Positions 43,512 to 52,783 of a DNA stretch of 64,000 nt are shown in pieces (position 1 is the stretch's first letter; each line of letters begins with the position of its first letter). Both the position numbers and the translations under genes were made by a program. This stretch comes from Pandoraea capi. Its GTDB lineage: Bacteria > Pseudomonadota > Gammaproteobacteria > Burkholderiales > Burkholderiaceae. The stretch is from the NCBI RefSeq assembly GCF_902459735.1, contig NZ_CABPRV010000005.1, positions 1-64,000 on the forward strand, in the 5' to 3' direction. The notes under the pieces are model-generated. The model was not told the origin of the DNA, ran no database searches, and saw nothing but the letters and a program-made list of their open reading frames with translations.

Positions 43512-43707
43512 TTCGGCATTGACAGGGAATTTGACTAGCGTAGAGTGGCGACCCATAGCGACATCGGGCTGACACTTTCGGCATACGAGCGTGTCAACCT
43601 GGCGAGGGACGCCAATCGGTGACCTTCGCAAATGTCCGCATCGGCACGACCGGTGCGTTCTGTTAGGGATGGCTGCGCTCGTGCGGCGCGCCACAAGGTG
43701 GACGACG

Positions 43708-45153
43708 ATGACGACAACGAACCGTATTTCTCCGTTGATTCTGGCGGACAACGCCGCGCTCGACACGGCGCGCATGACGCTCGTCGATCAACTGGTGCAT
43801 TGGGCGCGCTTGCGTATCGAGGAGCGCGTCTTTCTGCCGGGCATGCGGATGCCGTCGATCCGCTCGCTGGCCGAAGACAAGGGCGTATCGCGGTTCTCGG
43901 TCGTGGAAGCGTATGAGCGGCTGGTCGCGCAGGGCTATCTCGAAGCACGGCGGGGTTCGGGCTTTTACGTGCGCGAGCGTCCGGCGGTGCCGCCGCAGAA
44001 CGTTGCGGCGCCGATGGTGGCGCAAGGGCCGCTCGATGTGGCCTGGCTGGTCCGCAGCATGCTGCATCAGGTCGCGCCCGAACGCGGCCCGGGAATGGGG
44101 TACCTGCCGCCCGGCTGGCTCGATGCGGACATGATGACGTCTGCCATGCGGTCCATGAGCCGACAGTCGAGCGCGCATCTGCTTCAGAGCGGCAATCCGC
44201 ACGGTTTTCTACCGCTGCGCATGCAGTTGCAGACGCAGCTTGCGGAGCTCGAGATTGGCGCGCGTCCGGAGCAGATCGTGTTGACGTCGGGCATTACGCA
44301 AGCTGTGGACTTCCTGCTGCGGCTGTACGTTGGCGCAGGGGATACGGTGCTCGTGGGGGATCCCGCGTGGTTCGTCATGTTCGGACGAATCGCGTCGCAA
44401 GGCGCGCATACGATCGGCGTGCCGTACACACCGGACGGCCTCGACATGCAGGCGCTGGAGCGACTGGTTCAGCAGCATCGCCCCAAGTTGCTCATCCTCA
44501 ATTCGATTCTTCACAACCCGACCGGCACGTCGCTGACCCCGGCGCGCGCGTTCCAGATTCTGCGGCTGGCGGAGCAGTACGACTTCATGGTGCTGGAGGA
44601 CGACATCTACTGCGATCTGTGTCCGCCGCATCAGCAGGTGGCGCGTCTGGCGAGTCTGGATCAGCTCAAGCGCGTGATCTACATGGGCAGCTTCTCGAAG
44701 ACGCTCGCCGCCAATCTTCGCGTGGCGTTCGTGGCCTGTTCGCCGGAGTTGGCGAAGACGTTTGTCGATCACAAGATGCTATCGAGTTCGACCACGCCGG
44801 AGATCAACGAGCGCATCGTCTACAAGGCGTTGACCGAGGGGCACTATCGACGTCACGTCGAGCGTTTGCGCACGCGACTCGACGAGGTGCGCGATGGTAC
44901 GCGACGGCATCTGGAGCGAATCGGATTGCGGATGTTCGGGGAGCCGACGTCCGGCATGTTTCTCTGGGTCGACACGGGGATCGATACGAACGCCATTGCA
45001 GTTGCGGGACACGAGGCAGGATTTCTGTTTGCGCCCGGTGCGTTGTTTTCGCCGCGACAGACGCCGAGTACGTGGATGCGCATGAACATCACATGCTCCA
45101 GCGATCCGTCAATGCTGTCGTTCCTGTCGCGGCAGCTCGAACTGGCGGCGTGA
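43708..45153 (+). CDS. MocR-type regulator (GntR wHTH fused to aminotransferase-like domain)
   Basis: This 481-residue transcription factor has an N-terminal GntR winged helix (about 15-85: RMPSIRSLAEDKGVSRFSVVEAYERL) and a fold-type I aminotransferase domain. The PLP lysine is Lys331 in YMGSFSKTLAANLRVAF. IVLTSGITQAVDFLLRLYV and ILNSILHNPTGTSLTP are typical. I took ATG 43708, as upstream in-frame starts add unconserved sequence. PLP or a PLP-amine adduct is the expected effector. The divergent DUF2917 gene is the likely target. Confidence 0.92.
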   Translation: MTTTNRISPLILADNAALDTARMTLVDQLVHWARLRIEERVFLPGMRMPSIRSLAEDKGVSRFSVVEAYERLVAQGYLEARRGSGFYVRERPAVPPQNVAAPMVAQGPLDVAWLVRSMLHQVAPERGPGMGYLPPGWLDADMMTSAMRSMSRQSSAHLLQSGNPHGFLPLRMQLQTQLAELEIGARPEQIVLTSGITQAVDFLLRLYVGAGDTVLVGDPAWFVMFGRIASQGAHTIGVPYTPDGLDMQALERLVQQHRPKLLILNSILHNPTGTSLTPARAFQILRLAEQYDFMVLEDDIYCDLCPPHQQVARLASLDQLKRVIYMGSFSKTLAANLRVAFVACSPELAKTFVDHKMLSSSTTPEINERIVYKALTEGHYRRHVERLRTRLDEVRDGTRRHLERIGLRMFGEPTSGMFLWVDTGIDTNAIAVAGHEAGFLFAPGALFSPRQTPSTWMRMNITCSSDPSMLSFLSRQLELAA

Positions 45154-45529
45154 TATCCGCTACGGTGCGATCGGAGGGCCGACCGATCGGTTGGTAGGGC
45201 GTGTCTGCGTACCGATGATCCGCAGGGTGCGGGCCGATTCCACGGATTCCACCGCTTCCGTCATTTCCATCGTTTGTCGCACCGTTTTTACGTCATCTCC
45301 GGTGCCGGAGCCAAGGCTGGCGCTTTGGGTTTTTGCCGGGTCTTGCCGCATTTCACAAACATGTTGGGCCAGCATCGGCAAAATAACCCTCCTGCCGGCC
45401 TTGAAATGCAGGCGGGCAGTCCCATGTTCCGACCTGTACCGCCTTTGCGGCAGCGCGCGCGCAAGTGCGCCCGGCGGCGGTCCGAGTCGACATTTCATCC
45501 ATCTCACCGATTCATGAGGGTTCCCGACC
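45154..45529. other. Upstream region of htpG
   Basis: This 376-base gap has no convincing gene. It holds the sigma-32 promoter at 45400-45427 and a leader of about 95 bases before htpG. Nothing else is recognised. Confidence 0.6.
45400..45427 (+). promoter_or_regulatory. Sigma-32 (RpoH) heat-shock promoter of htpG
   Basis: CTTGAAA (45400-45406), a 13-base spacer and TCCCATGT (45420-45427) match the RpoH consensus CTTGAAA and CCCCATNT with one mismatch. The predicted transcript starts near 45434. Confidence 0.85.
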
Positions 45530-47416
45530 ATGGCGCAAGAAACCATGAGCTTTCAGGCAGAAGTCAAACAACTTCTGCAACTGATGATTCATTCGCTGTA
45601 CAGCAACAAGGAAATCTTCCTGCGCGAACTGATCTCCAACGCTTCGGATGCCGCTGACAAGCTGCGTTTCGAAGCGATCAACGACGGCGCGCTGTACGAG
45701 CAGGATCCGGAACTCAAGATTCGCGTGTCGTTCGACAAGGACGCCCGCACTGTCACCATCGAAGACAACGGCATCGGCATGAGCCGTGAGGAAGCCATCG
45801 CGCACCTCGGCACGATTGCCAAGTCCGGCACCAAGGAGTTTTTCTCGCGTCTGTCGGGCGATCAGCAAAAGGACGCCGCCCTGATCGGGCAGTTCGGCGT
45901 GGGCTTCTACTCGGGGTTCATCGTCGCCGATCGCATGACGGTCGAATCGCGCCGTGCCGGTCTGCCCGCCGCAGAGGGCGTGCGCTGGTCGTCGACGGGC
46001 GAAGGCGACTTCTCGGTCGAAACCATCGAGCGCGCACCGCGCGGCACGGCGATCACGCTGCATCTGCGCGAAGGCGAAGACGAGCTGCTTTCGTCGTGGC
46101 AATTGCAGTCGATCATCCGCAAGTATTCGGACCATATTTCACTGCCCATCGTGATGCGCGGCGAAGCGTGGAACGAAGAGAAACAGGCAATGGAGCCTGC
46201 CGAGGCCGACGAAACCGTCAATCAGGCCAGCGCACTATGGACCCGCAGCAAGAGCGAGATTACGGACGAGCAGTACACGCAGTTCTACCAGCACATTGCC
46301 CACGACATGCAACCGCCGCTTGCGTGGACTCATAACCGCGTAGAGGGCCGCAGCGAATACACGCAACTGCTGTATGTGCCGGGCCATGCGCCGTACGATC
46401 TCTGGGACCGTAATTCGCAAGGCGGCTTGAAACTGTACGTCAAGCGCGTGTTCATCATGGACGACGCCGAGCAACTGCTTCCGAATTACCTGCGCTTCGT
46501 GCGTGGGGTCGTCGATTCCGCCGATCTGCCGTTGAACGTCTCGCGCGAAATCCTTCAGGAGAGCCGCGATGTGAAGGCCATTCGCGAGGGATGTGCCAAG
46601 CGGGTGCTCGGCCTGCTCGAGGATCTGGCCGAGAACCAGCAGGACAAGTACACCCAGTTCTGGGGCGCCTTCGGTCAGGTACTCAAGGAAGGCACCGGTG
46701 AGGATCAGGCCAACCGCGAGCGTATCGCCAAGCTGCTGCGCTTTGCCAGCACGCACAATGATTCGGCCGAACAAAACGTGTCGCTGGCGGATTACGTCGG
46801 CCGCATGAAGGAAGGTCAGGACAAGATCTACTATGTGACGGCAGAGAGCTGGGTGGCCGCAAGCCACAGCCCGCATCTTGAGGTGTTCCGCAAGAAGGGG
46901 GTGGAAGTGCTGCTGCTGACCGATCGCGTAGACGAGTGGATGTTGTCCTACGTGCACGACTTCGACGGCAAGGCGCTCGTGAGCGTAGCGCGTGGCGATC
47001 TGGACCTCGGCGCGCTGGAAGATGCCGGTGAGAAGGAAGCGCAGGAGAAGACCAGCGACGACCTCAAGCCGCTCGTCGAAAAGATGAAGGAAGTGCTCGC
47101 GGACAAGGCGAAGGACGTGCGTGTCACGTTCCGTCTGACCGATTCGCCGTCTTGCCTGGTGTCGGACGAGAACGATATGAGCGGCACGCTCCAGCGTCTG
47201 ATGAAGGCGGCCGGGCAGAAGATGCCCGAATTCCGCCCGATTCTCGAGATCAATCCGGAGCACGCGCTGATTCAGCGTCTGAATGCCGAGAGCGCCGATC
47301 TGGCGGACTGGACGCAACTGCTGTTCGATCAGGCATTGCTCGCTGAAGGCGGCAGTCTGGAAGACCCGGCGGCGTTCGTGAAGCGGACCAACGCACTGTT
47401 GCTCTCCGCGCGCTGA
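45530..47416 (+). CDS. htpG: Molecular chaperone HtpG (bacterial Hsp90)
   Basis: This ATP-dependent cytoplasmic chaperone remodels late folding intermediates with DnaK. The 628 residues have the GHKL ATPase domain ([32 protein letters not shown] and [18 protein letters not shown]), the middle domain ([20 protein letters not shown], and [15 protein letters not shown]) and a C-terminal dimerisation domain. The ATG follows a short purine-poor leader. It is monocistronic with a heat-shock promoter upstream and a strong terminator downstream. Confidence 0.97.
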   Translation: MAQETMSFQAEVKQLLQLMIHSLYSNKEIFLRELISNASDAADKLRFEAINDGALYEQDPELKIRVSFDKDARTVTIEDNGIGMSREEAIAHLGTIAKSGTKEFFSRLSGDQQKDAALIGQFGVGFYSGFIVADRMTVESRRAGLPAAEGVRWSSTGEGDFSVETIERAPRGTAITLHLREGEDELLSSWQLQSIIRKYSDHISLPIVMRGEAWNEEKQAMEPAEADETVNQASALWTRSKSEITDEQYTQFYQHIAHDMQPPLAWTHNRVEGRSEYTQLLYVPGHAPYDLWDRNSQGGLKLYVKRVFIMDDAEQLLPNYLRFVRGVVDSADLPLNVSREILQESRDVKAIREGCAKRVLGLLEDLAENQQDKYTQFWGAFGQVLKEGTGEDQANRERIAKLLRFASTHNDSAEQNVSLADYVGRMKEGQDKIYYVTAESWVAASHSPHLEVFRKKGVEVLLLTDRVDEWMLSYVHDFDGKALVSVARGDLDLGALEDAGEKEAQEKTSDDLKPLVEKMKEVLADKAKDVRVTFRLTDSPSCLVSDENDMSGTLQRLMKAAGQKMPEFRPILEINPEHALIQRLNAESADLADWTQLLFDQALLAEGGSLEDPAAFVKRTNALLLSAR

Positions 47417-47469
47417 TTTCACCGGTTCCGCTGAGCGGCACCCAAGTCGCTCCACCGTGCCATGAAAAG

Positions 47470-47500
47470 CCCCCGTGACGAAATGTCGCGGGGGTTTTTT
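47470..47500 (+). terminator. Terminator of htpG
   Basis: CCCCCGTGAC (47470-47479) pairs with GTCGCGGGGG (47485-47494), including one GU pair, followed by six T. Confidence 0.92.
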
Positions 47501-47594
47501 CATGGGGCGCGTCGGTCCGCAGGCATTGACTGTGCGGTGTCGGGCGGACATCCGCGGCCGCCGTGGTGCACGGCGCGTTGTCGCGTGGCGCCTT

Positions 47595-47600
47595 TATAAT
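47595..47600 (+). promoter_or_regulatory. Perfect -10 element (TATAAT) just before ubiC
   Basis: TATAAT ends eight bases before the ubiC ATG, so a transcript starting at the usual distance would be leaderless. No good -35 is visible at 17 bases, so a weak or extended -10 promoter is assumed. Confidence 0.5.
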
Positions 47601-47608
47601 GCCGAGCC

Positions 47609-48205
47609 ATGACTTTCCGATTCGAAGTAAGCGGGCGGCGCTGGCAGGCTGTCCCGGCACCGGCGCTTTCGCGTCGTCACAAGGACTGGTTGACCCGGGG
47701 CGGCGCACTCACGCGGCATCTGTCCGCGCTGGGGCGTGTGAGCGTGCGCGTCGTGGCTGAGCGGGTCATGCCCGCCGATGCGGATCAGTGCCGTGCCATC
47801 GGCGTGCCGTTGCGTACCCCCATGTGGGCGCGCGACGTCATTCTGCTTGTGGACGACGAACCCGTTGTCGTTGCGCACAGCGTTACGCCGCTCACGTACA
47901 GCCGTTCGATCTGGCAGGCGATGCGTCGCTTGCGTACACGACCGCTTGCCGATCTGCTTTATCACGACCCCACCGTCACGCGCTCCGTGTTGGTGTCCAG
48001 CCCGTTGGGGTCGCGACATCTGCTGCACACTCGCGCGCGTCGCGATGCACGTGACCCGCTGGTGGGTACGCATCCGAACGCGCGCCTGTGGGCACGTCGC
48101 TCGGTGTTTCTGCGGCATGGCGCGCCATTGCTCGTGACGGAAGCGTTCTTGCCGCGCTTCTGGCGCCGCCTTCAAGCCACGCATCGTGAGACGGTGAAGG
48201 ACTGA
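47609..48205 (+). CDS. ubiC: Chorismate lyase
   Basis: UbiC converts chorismate to 4-hydroxybenzoate plus pyruvate, the first committed step of ubiquinone synthesis. The 198 residues include the active-site region MWARDVILLVDDEPVVVAHSV (Arg and Glu/Asp side chains that hold chorismate), LGSRHLLHTRARRDARDPLV, and the closing WARRSVFLRHGAPLLVTEAFLP. It has a normal family length. There is no Shine-Dalgarno before the ATG. A prenyltransferase gene (ubiA) does not follow; a DNA glycosylase gene begins 5 bases downstream. Confidence 0.93.
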   Translation: MTFRFEVSGRRWQAVPAPALSRRHKDWLTRGGALTRHLSALGRVSVRVVAERVMPADADQCRAIGVPLRTPMWARDVILLVDDEPVVVAHSVTPLTYSRSIWQAMRRLRTRPLADLLYHDPTVTRSVLVSSPLGSRHLLHTRARRDARDPLVGTHPNARLWARRSVFLRHGAPLLVTEAFLPRFWRRLQATHRETVKD

Positions 48206-48210
48206 GCGGC

Positions 48211-48753
48211 GTGTCCACATCTCCCATCCCGGCACTGAAGCGCAACTTTCCCCCTGTCGTGGATGCGAATACGCGCGTGCTGATTCTCGGCAGTCTGCCG
48301 GGTGAAGTGTCGCTGGCGCAGCAGCAGTACTACGCGCATCCGCAAAATCGCTTCTGGCATCTGGTCGGCGACGTAATCGGCGTGCCGCTGCCGACACTGG
48401 CGTACGAGGCCCGGCTCGACGTGCTGCGCGCGCATGGCGTTGGACTTTGGGATGTGGTGGCGCAGGCGCGTCGCGAGGGCAGCCTCGACAGCAATATCCG
48501 CTTGCATGAGGGGAGTGACCTCGTCGGATTGATCGAGACGTTGCCGTCGTTGCGTGCTGTGGCGTTCAATGGCGGGACCGCCGCCCGCATCGGTCAACGC
48601 GCGCTGGCGCAAGGCGGGGGCAGGGTGACATTGCCGGTGGCGTTGCTACCCTCCAGCAGCCCGGCCTATACGATTCCGTTCGCTACGAAGCGCGACGCCT
48701 GGCTTGCGTTGCGCGAGTGGCTCGGTGAGCCCGGATCGATGACATCCGCATAA
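48211..48753 (+). CDS. Uracil/hypoxanthine-DNA glycosylase, family 6-like
   Basis: The 180-residue protein starts with GTG at 48211, five bases after ubiC. ILGSLPGEVSLAQQQYYAHPQNRFWHL is the family 6 (hypoxanthine-DNA glycosylase) motif, and LLPSSSPAYTIPFATK is the second catalytic loop of the UDG fold. It would remove deaminated purines or uracil from DNA as a base-excision repair enzyme. Databases often name it DNA-deoxyinosine glycosylase. Confidence 0.88.
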   Translation: MSTSPIPALKRNFPPVVDANTRVLILGSLPGEVSLAQQQYYAHPQNRFWHLVGDVIGVPLPTLAYEARLDVLRAHGVGLWDVVAQARREGSLDSNIRLHEGSDLVGLIETLPSLRAVAFNGGTAARIGQRALAQGGGRVTLPVALLPSSSPAYTIPFATKRDAWLALREWLGEPGSMTSA

Positions 48754-48871
48754 TTTGCGGACACCACCACAGAGCGTATGCGCACCAAACGTACTGTCAC
48801 CGCCGGGACTGGATCCCGAACCCGGTACAATGCGAACCCATCGGAATTTCCCGAGCTTTACTGAAGGACAC

Positions 48872-49714
48872 ATGACCCTCATCAAACGCAAATCCATTGA
48901 AGCCGAAGCGTTCGTCGCCGACGATCGTGCCGCCCGTTCCCCGCGTCCCGCATACAAGCCGCGTTTCGCGCCGGTGACGTTCTCCGAAATTGGTGGCGTG
49001 CGTTACCTGCACTTCGGCACAGAGTGGGTGCAAGGCGCGATGCGTTTGTCCAAGCCCGATCGCATCGAGCTGGAATACGCGCAGCAGATGATGGCGTGGT
49101 TGCTGTTCATGCACGTACCGAAGCACGTGGTGCAGCTCGGCCTGGGCACGGGCTCGATCACGAAGTTTTCCGCCAGGCAGTTCCCGCGCACGCAAGTCAC
49201 GGCTGTCGAACTGAACCCGGCCGTGGTCGTGGCCGCGCGGACGATGTTCGATCTTCCGAGCGATTCGCGCCGCCTGAAGGTGCTTGAAGCCGACGCCTGG
49301 GATTTCGTCACGAATACCGTGAATCACGGGACCATCGACGTGTTGCAAGTCGACCTTTACGACGCCACCGCCCGCGGCCCGGTGCATGACACCCCCGCGT
49401 TCTACAAGGCCTGCCGCGCAGCGCTGCGCGAACCGGGCATGCTGACGATGAATCTTTTCGGCGATCACGACAGCTATCCGAAGAACATCCGTCGTCTGCG
49501 TCAGGCGTTCGACAACCGGGTGATCGAGTTTCCGGAAGTTCACGACGGCAATGTGATCGTGCTGGCCTTCAACGGTCCGCTGCTGTCGGTGGAGTGGAAG
49601 GACGTGGAAGCGCGCGCCAAGGTCGTGGAAGCGGCCACCGGCCTGCCTGCCAAGCGTTGGGTCAAGCAACTGCGTGAGACCAACGGCGACGGTGGTCCGG
49701 TACTGACGGTCTGA
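48872..49714 (+). CDS. Spermidine synthase-like methyltransferase-fold protein
   Basis: The 280 residues start at ATG 48872, with GAAGGAC upstream. They carry a Rossmann-like binding region (HVVQLGLGTGSITKFSARQF, TAVELNPAVVVAARTMF, then LKVLEADAWDFVTN, and DVLQVDLYDATARGP). This is the PAPT/spermidine synthase fold. The standard catalytic aspartate is replaced in context: the loop reads VDLYD rather than IDVSD of SpeE, so true polyamine synthesis is doubtful. No speD or speE partner gene is adjacent. Confidence 0.83.
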   Translation: MTLIKRKSIEAEAFVADDRAARSPRPAYKPRFAPVTFSEIGGVRYLHFGTEWVQGAMRLSKPDRIELEYAQQMMAWLLFMHVPKHVVQLGLGTGSITKFSARQFPRTQVTAVELNPAVVVAARTMFDLPSDSRRLKVLEADAWDFVTNTVNHGTIDVLQVDLYDATARGPVHDTPAFYKACRAALREPGMLTMNLFGDHDSYPKNIRRLRQAFDNRVIEFPEVHDGNVIVLAFNGPLLSVEWKDVEARAKVVEAATGLPAKRWVKQLRETNGDGGPVLTV

Positions 49715-49770
49715 CGCGTATCGCGTACCGAGCATTGCTGCGCCGATGGCGTTTGCTCGTGGCGTACGTA

Positions 49771-49798
49771 AAAAAGCCAGCCGATCGGCTGGCTTTTT
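49771..49798. terminator. Bidirectional terminator
   Basis: AAAAAGCCAGCC and GGCTGGCTTTTT form a perfect palindrome around GATC. It serves the spermidine synthase-like gene on the plus strand and the DUF2322 gene on the minus strand. Confidence 0.92.
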
Positions 49799-49828
49799 TA
49801 TTGCCCGTTGGACGCCACGTGTCAGGTA

Positions 49829-50173
49829 TCAGGCCGTGACTTCCTCGATCGTCAGCGCTTCGCCGCCGGCGACGATAGCCAGCAGACGGTCGACGTTCGG
49901 ATGTGCGCCCGGACGGTTGCGGGCATCGGCAGTGTGCTCGCCAAAGACGGCCAGCGCGTGCTCGGCAGCCTTCGCGTCAAGCGTGCCGAAGGCTTGCTTC
50001 AGATAGTGGTAGACGGCGAGCGAGCCTTGCTTGCCCGGTGCGTTTTCGATGGTGCCCACCACGGCGCCGCTGCCGTTGCGCAAATCGATACGGGCGATGC
50101 CCTCGACGCTGCCGATGGCGGCCATCAATGCCAGATTGTCCTTGAAGACCGGGGTCGGTTCGATCACTGCCAT
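49829..50173 (-). CDS. DUF2322 protein
   Basis: The 114 residues show the DUF2322 conserved core: IARIDLRNGSGAVVGTIENAPGK, GSLAVYHYLKQAFG and EHTADARNRPGAHPNVDRLLAI. The family is small, betaproteobacterial and without a known function. The gene is preceded by GCAGGAGCAG and stands alone, 80 bases after the BenE-type gene on the same strand. Confidence 0.85.
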   Translation of the reverse strand: MAVIEPTPVFKDNLALMAAIGSVEGIARIDLRNGSGAVVGTIENAPGKQGSLAVYHYLKQAFGTLDAKAAEHALAVFGEHTADARNRPGAHPNVDRLLAIVAGGEALTIEEVTA

Positions 50174-50254
50174 GGTTCTGCTGCTCCTGCGGTTACGTCA
50201 AAAGTGATTGGAAAACGTTGCGGGCCGAATGGTATCACCTCGGCCCGCGCGGGT

Positions 50255-51457
50255 TCACGCGCGACGCCATTCCAGAATCGCGAGCGTCACCACGCCCGCA
50301 ATCAACCCCCAGAACGCGGAGCCGATGGACAACAGTGTCAGACCCGACGCCGTCACCATGAACGTGATGAGCGCCGCTTCGCGCTGGCGAGTGTCGTGCA
50401 TGGCGTTGGCCAGGCCGTTCATGATCGACCCGAACAGCGCGAGCGCCGCAATGGAGACCACAAGCGCCTTGGGAAATGCGGCGAACAGGGCAGCGATGGT
50501 CGCGCCGAACGTGCCCGCGATGAGATAAAAGACGCCGGACCACACGGCAGCCGTATAGCGCTTGGCCGGATCTTCATGCGCCTCCCTTCCGGTGCAGATG
50601 GCCGCCGTGATGGCCGCCAGATGGATGCCGTGCGAGCCGAACGGCGCCAGCAGCACCGACGCAATTCCCGTAGTCGAAATCAAGGGTGACGCCGGCACCT
50701 TGTAGCCGTCGGCCCGAAGTACGGCTAGACCCGGCACATTCTGCGAGGCCATCGCCACGACGAACAACGGAATCGCGATGCTGATCGTTGCCGACAGCGA
50801 GAACGCAGGCGTGGTCCAGACCGGCTTTGCGAGCGAGATGTCGAAGTGGCTGAAGTCGAGCAGACCAAGCCCACCGGCAACGGCCGTTCCCACGATCAGG
50901 GCCAGCAGAATGGCGTAACGCGATGCGAAGCGCTTGACGACGAGATACGTGAAGAACATCGACAACACCAGTGCCGTCTGCTGTTGTGCCGCGACGAAGA
51001 TCTCGAGTCCGATGCGGAACAGAATGCCGGCGAGCAAGGCCGACGCCAGCGCTGGCGGCACGCGCCGCATGATCGTCTCGAAACCGCCTGTCAGCCCGCA
51101 AATGGCAATGAGCGCATTGCAGACGATGAAGGCCCCGATGGCCTCGCCGTACGGCACGCCGGGCAGTGAGGTGATCAGGAGTGCTGCGCCCGGGGTCGAC
51201 CACGCCACGACGACCGGCGTGCGGTACCGCAGCGAGAGCCCGACAGTCGTCACGCCCATGCCGATGGACAGCGCCCAGATCCACGATGAAATCTGCGCAG
51301 ACGTAAGATGTGCGGCTTGCCCCGCCTGAAACATGAGGACGAGCGAGCTGGTGTAGCCCGTCATCATCGCGACGAAGCCGGCCACGATGGCCGACGGCGA
51401 AGTATCCGCGAGGGGGCGCAAAGGTGGCGGCGTCACGGGAGTCGTGCTGGACGTCAT
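50255..51457 (-). CDS. benE: BenE-family benzoate transporter
   Basis: The 400-residue protein has about twelve helices and the BenE signature features: VAGFVAMMTGYTSSLVLMFQ near the N terminus, AWSTPGAALLITSL, FVVAMASQNVPGLAVLRADG and APFGSHGIHLAAITAAICTG. It is a putative proton/benzoate symporter. ATG 51457 (MTSSTTPV) fits the family. No benzoate catabolic genes are in the window, so the aromatic-acid substrate is a family expectation only. Confidence 0.9.
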   Translation of the reverse strand: MTSSTTPVTPPPLRPLADTSPSAIVAGFVAMMTGYTSSLVLMFQAGQAAHLTSAQISSWIWALSIGMGVTTVGLSLRYRTPVVVAWSTPGAALLITSLPGVPYGEAIGAFIVCNALIAICGLTGGFETIMRRVPPALASALLAGILFRIGLEIFVAAQQQTALVLSMFFTYLVVKRFASRYAILLALIVGTAVAGGLGLLDFSHFDISLAKPVWTTPAFSLSATISIAIPLFVVAMASQNVPGLAVLRADGYKVPASPLISTTGIASVLLAPFGSHGIHLAAITAAICTGREAHEDPAKRYTAAVWSGVFYLIAGTFGATIAALFAAFPKALVVSIAALALFGSIMNGLANAMHDTRQREAALITFMVTASGLTLLSIGSAFWGLIAGVVTLAILEWRRA

Positions 51458-51594
51458 GATGGCGTATGTCTCTGTCGTTACGTTGTTGTTGTGATTGCCG
51501 CTTGCTAAACGATACAGATTTGCGGCGGGCAGCAAAAGCCCCGTGTGCCGGACAGGCGTCCGGCATCGGTTCGGCGGGAGTGGAAGAGGGACGG

Positions 51595-52770
51595 TTACTT
51601 GCTGAGTACCCGCATCGCCGACTCCAGTCCCGCCAGCGTAATGGGATACATGCGATTCGCAAACAGCTGGCGGATCACCGAAATCGACTGGCGATACTGC
51701 CAGATGCCTTCCGGTTCCGGGTTGAGCCACGCGTGATGCGGGAAGCGATCGATGAAGCGCCGCAGCCAGACGGCGCCGGCTTCCTTGTTGTTGTACTCGA
51801 CCGAGCCGCCCGGCTGCAGCACTTCGTACGGGCTCATCGTCGCGTCGCCCACGAAGATCAGCTTGTAGTCTGACGGGTATTTGCGCAGCACGTCCCACGT
51901 CTCGAAGCGCTCGTTATGGCGGCGTCGGTTCTGCCGCCACAGATAGTCGTAGACGCAGTTGTGGAAGTAGTAGAACTCGAGGTGCTTGAATTCCGATTTC
52001 GCCGCCGAAAACAGTTCTTCCGTGCGGGCGATGTGATCGTCCATCGAGCCGCCGACATCGAGCAGCATCAACACTTTCACGTTGTTGTGGCGCTCGGGCA
52101 CGAGCTTCAGATCGAGCCAGCCCGCGTTGGCTGCCGTCGATCGAATGGTGTCATCGAGATCCAGTTCCTCGGCGGCGCCTTCACGCGCAAACTTGCGTAG
52201 ACGCCGCAGTGCGACCTTGATGTTGCGGGTGCCGAGTTCAACGGTGTCGTCGTAGTCGCGGTACGTCCGCTGGTCCCATACCTTGACTGCGGTGCGATTG
52301 CCGTTACTTTCGCCGCCGATGCGAATGCCCTCCGGGTTGAATCCGCCGTTGCCGAACGGCGACGTTCCCCCCGTGCCGATCCACTTGCTGCCGCCCTCAT
52401 GCCGGCCTTTCTGCTCGTCGAACAGTTGCTGCAGACGTTCCATGAGCTTGTCGAGCCCCCCCAGCGCCTGAATGCGCGCCTTGTCCTCCGGGGACAACTC
52501 GCGTTGCATACGTTTCTTGAGCCAGTCCAGCGGCACTTCCCCCGAGGCGTCCACCATTTGCTGTACGCCTTTGAAGTAGGCGCCGAAGGCCTGATCGAAC
52601 TTGTCGTAGTGCTTCTCGTCCTTGATGAGCGAGAGGCGAGCCAGATAGTAGAAGTCATCGAGCGACGGCGCGATGACCTGACGCTGCAACGCTTCGAGCA
52701 GCGTCAGATATTCCTTCACCGAGACTGGCAGTTTCGCCGCGCGCAATGTGTAGAAAAAGTCGATCAGCAT
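51595..52770 (-). CDS. CoxE-like von Willebrand factor A domain protein
   Basis: The 391 residues have a helical N-terminal half (FYTLRAAKLPVSVKEYLTLL) and a C-terminal VWA-like domain with a MIDAS-type start, NVKVLMLLDVGGSMDDHIARTE, and DYKLIFVGDATMSPYEVL. In this family the DxSxS motif is present as DVGGS. MoxR-VWA pairs act as chaperones that insert metals or assemble enzymes. Its partner ATPase gene is 13 bases upstream on the same strand. CO dehydrogenase genes are absent, so a different target is likely. Confidence 0.9.
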   Translation of the reverse strand: MLIDFFYTLRAAKLPVSVKEYLTLLEALQRQVIAPSLDDFYYLARLSLIKDEKHYDKFDQAFGAYFKGVQQMVDASGEVPLDWLKKRMQRELSPEDKARIQALGGLDKLMERLQQLFDEQKGRHEGGSKWIGTGGTSPFGNGGFNPEGIRIGGESNGNRTAVKVWDQRTYRDYDDTVELGTRNIKVALRRLRKFAREGAAEELDLDDTIRSTAANAGWLDLKLVPERHNNVKVLMLLDVGGSMDDHIARTEELFSAAKSEFKHLEFYYFHNCVYDYLWRQNRRRHNERFETWDVLRKYPSDYKLIFVGDATMSPYEVLQPGGSVEYNNKEAGAVWLRRFIDRFPHHAWLNPEPEGIWQYRQSISVIRQLFANRMYPITLAGLESAMRVLSK

Positions 52771-52783
52771 GACGTGGGTACGC

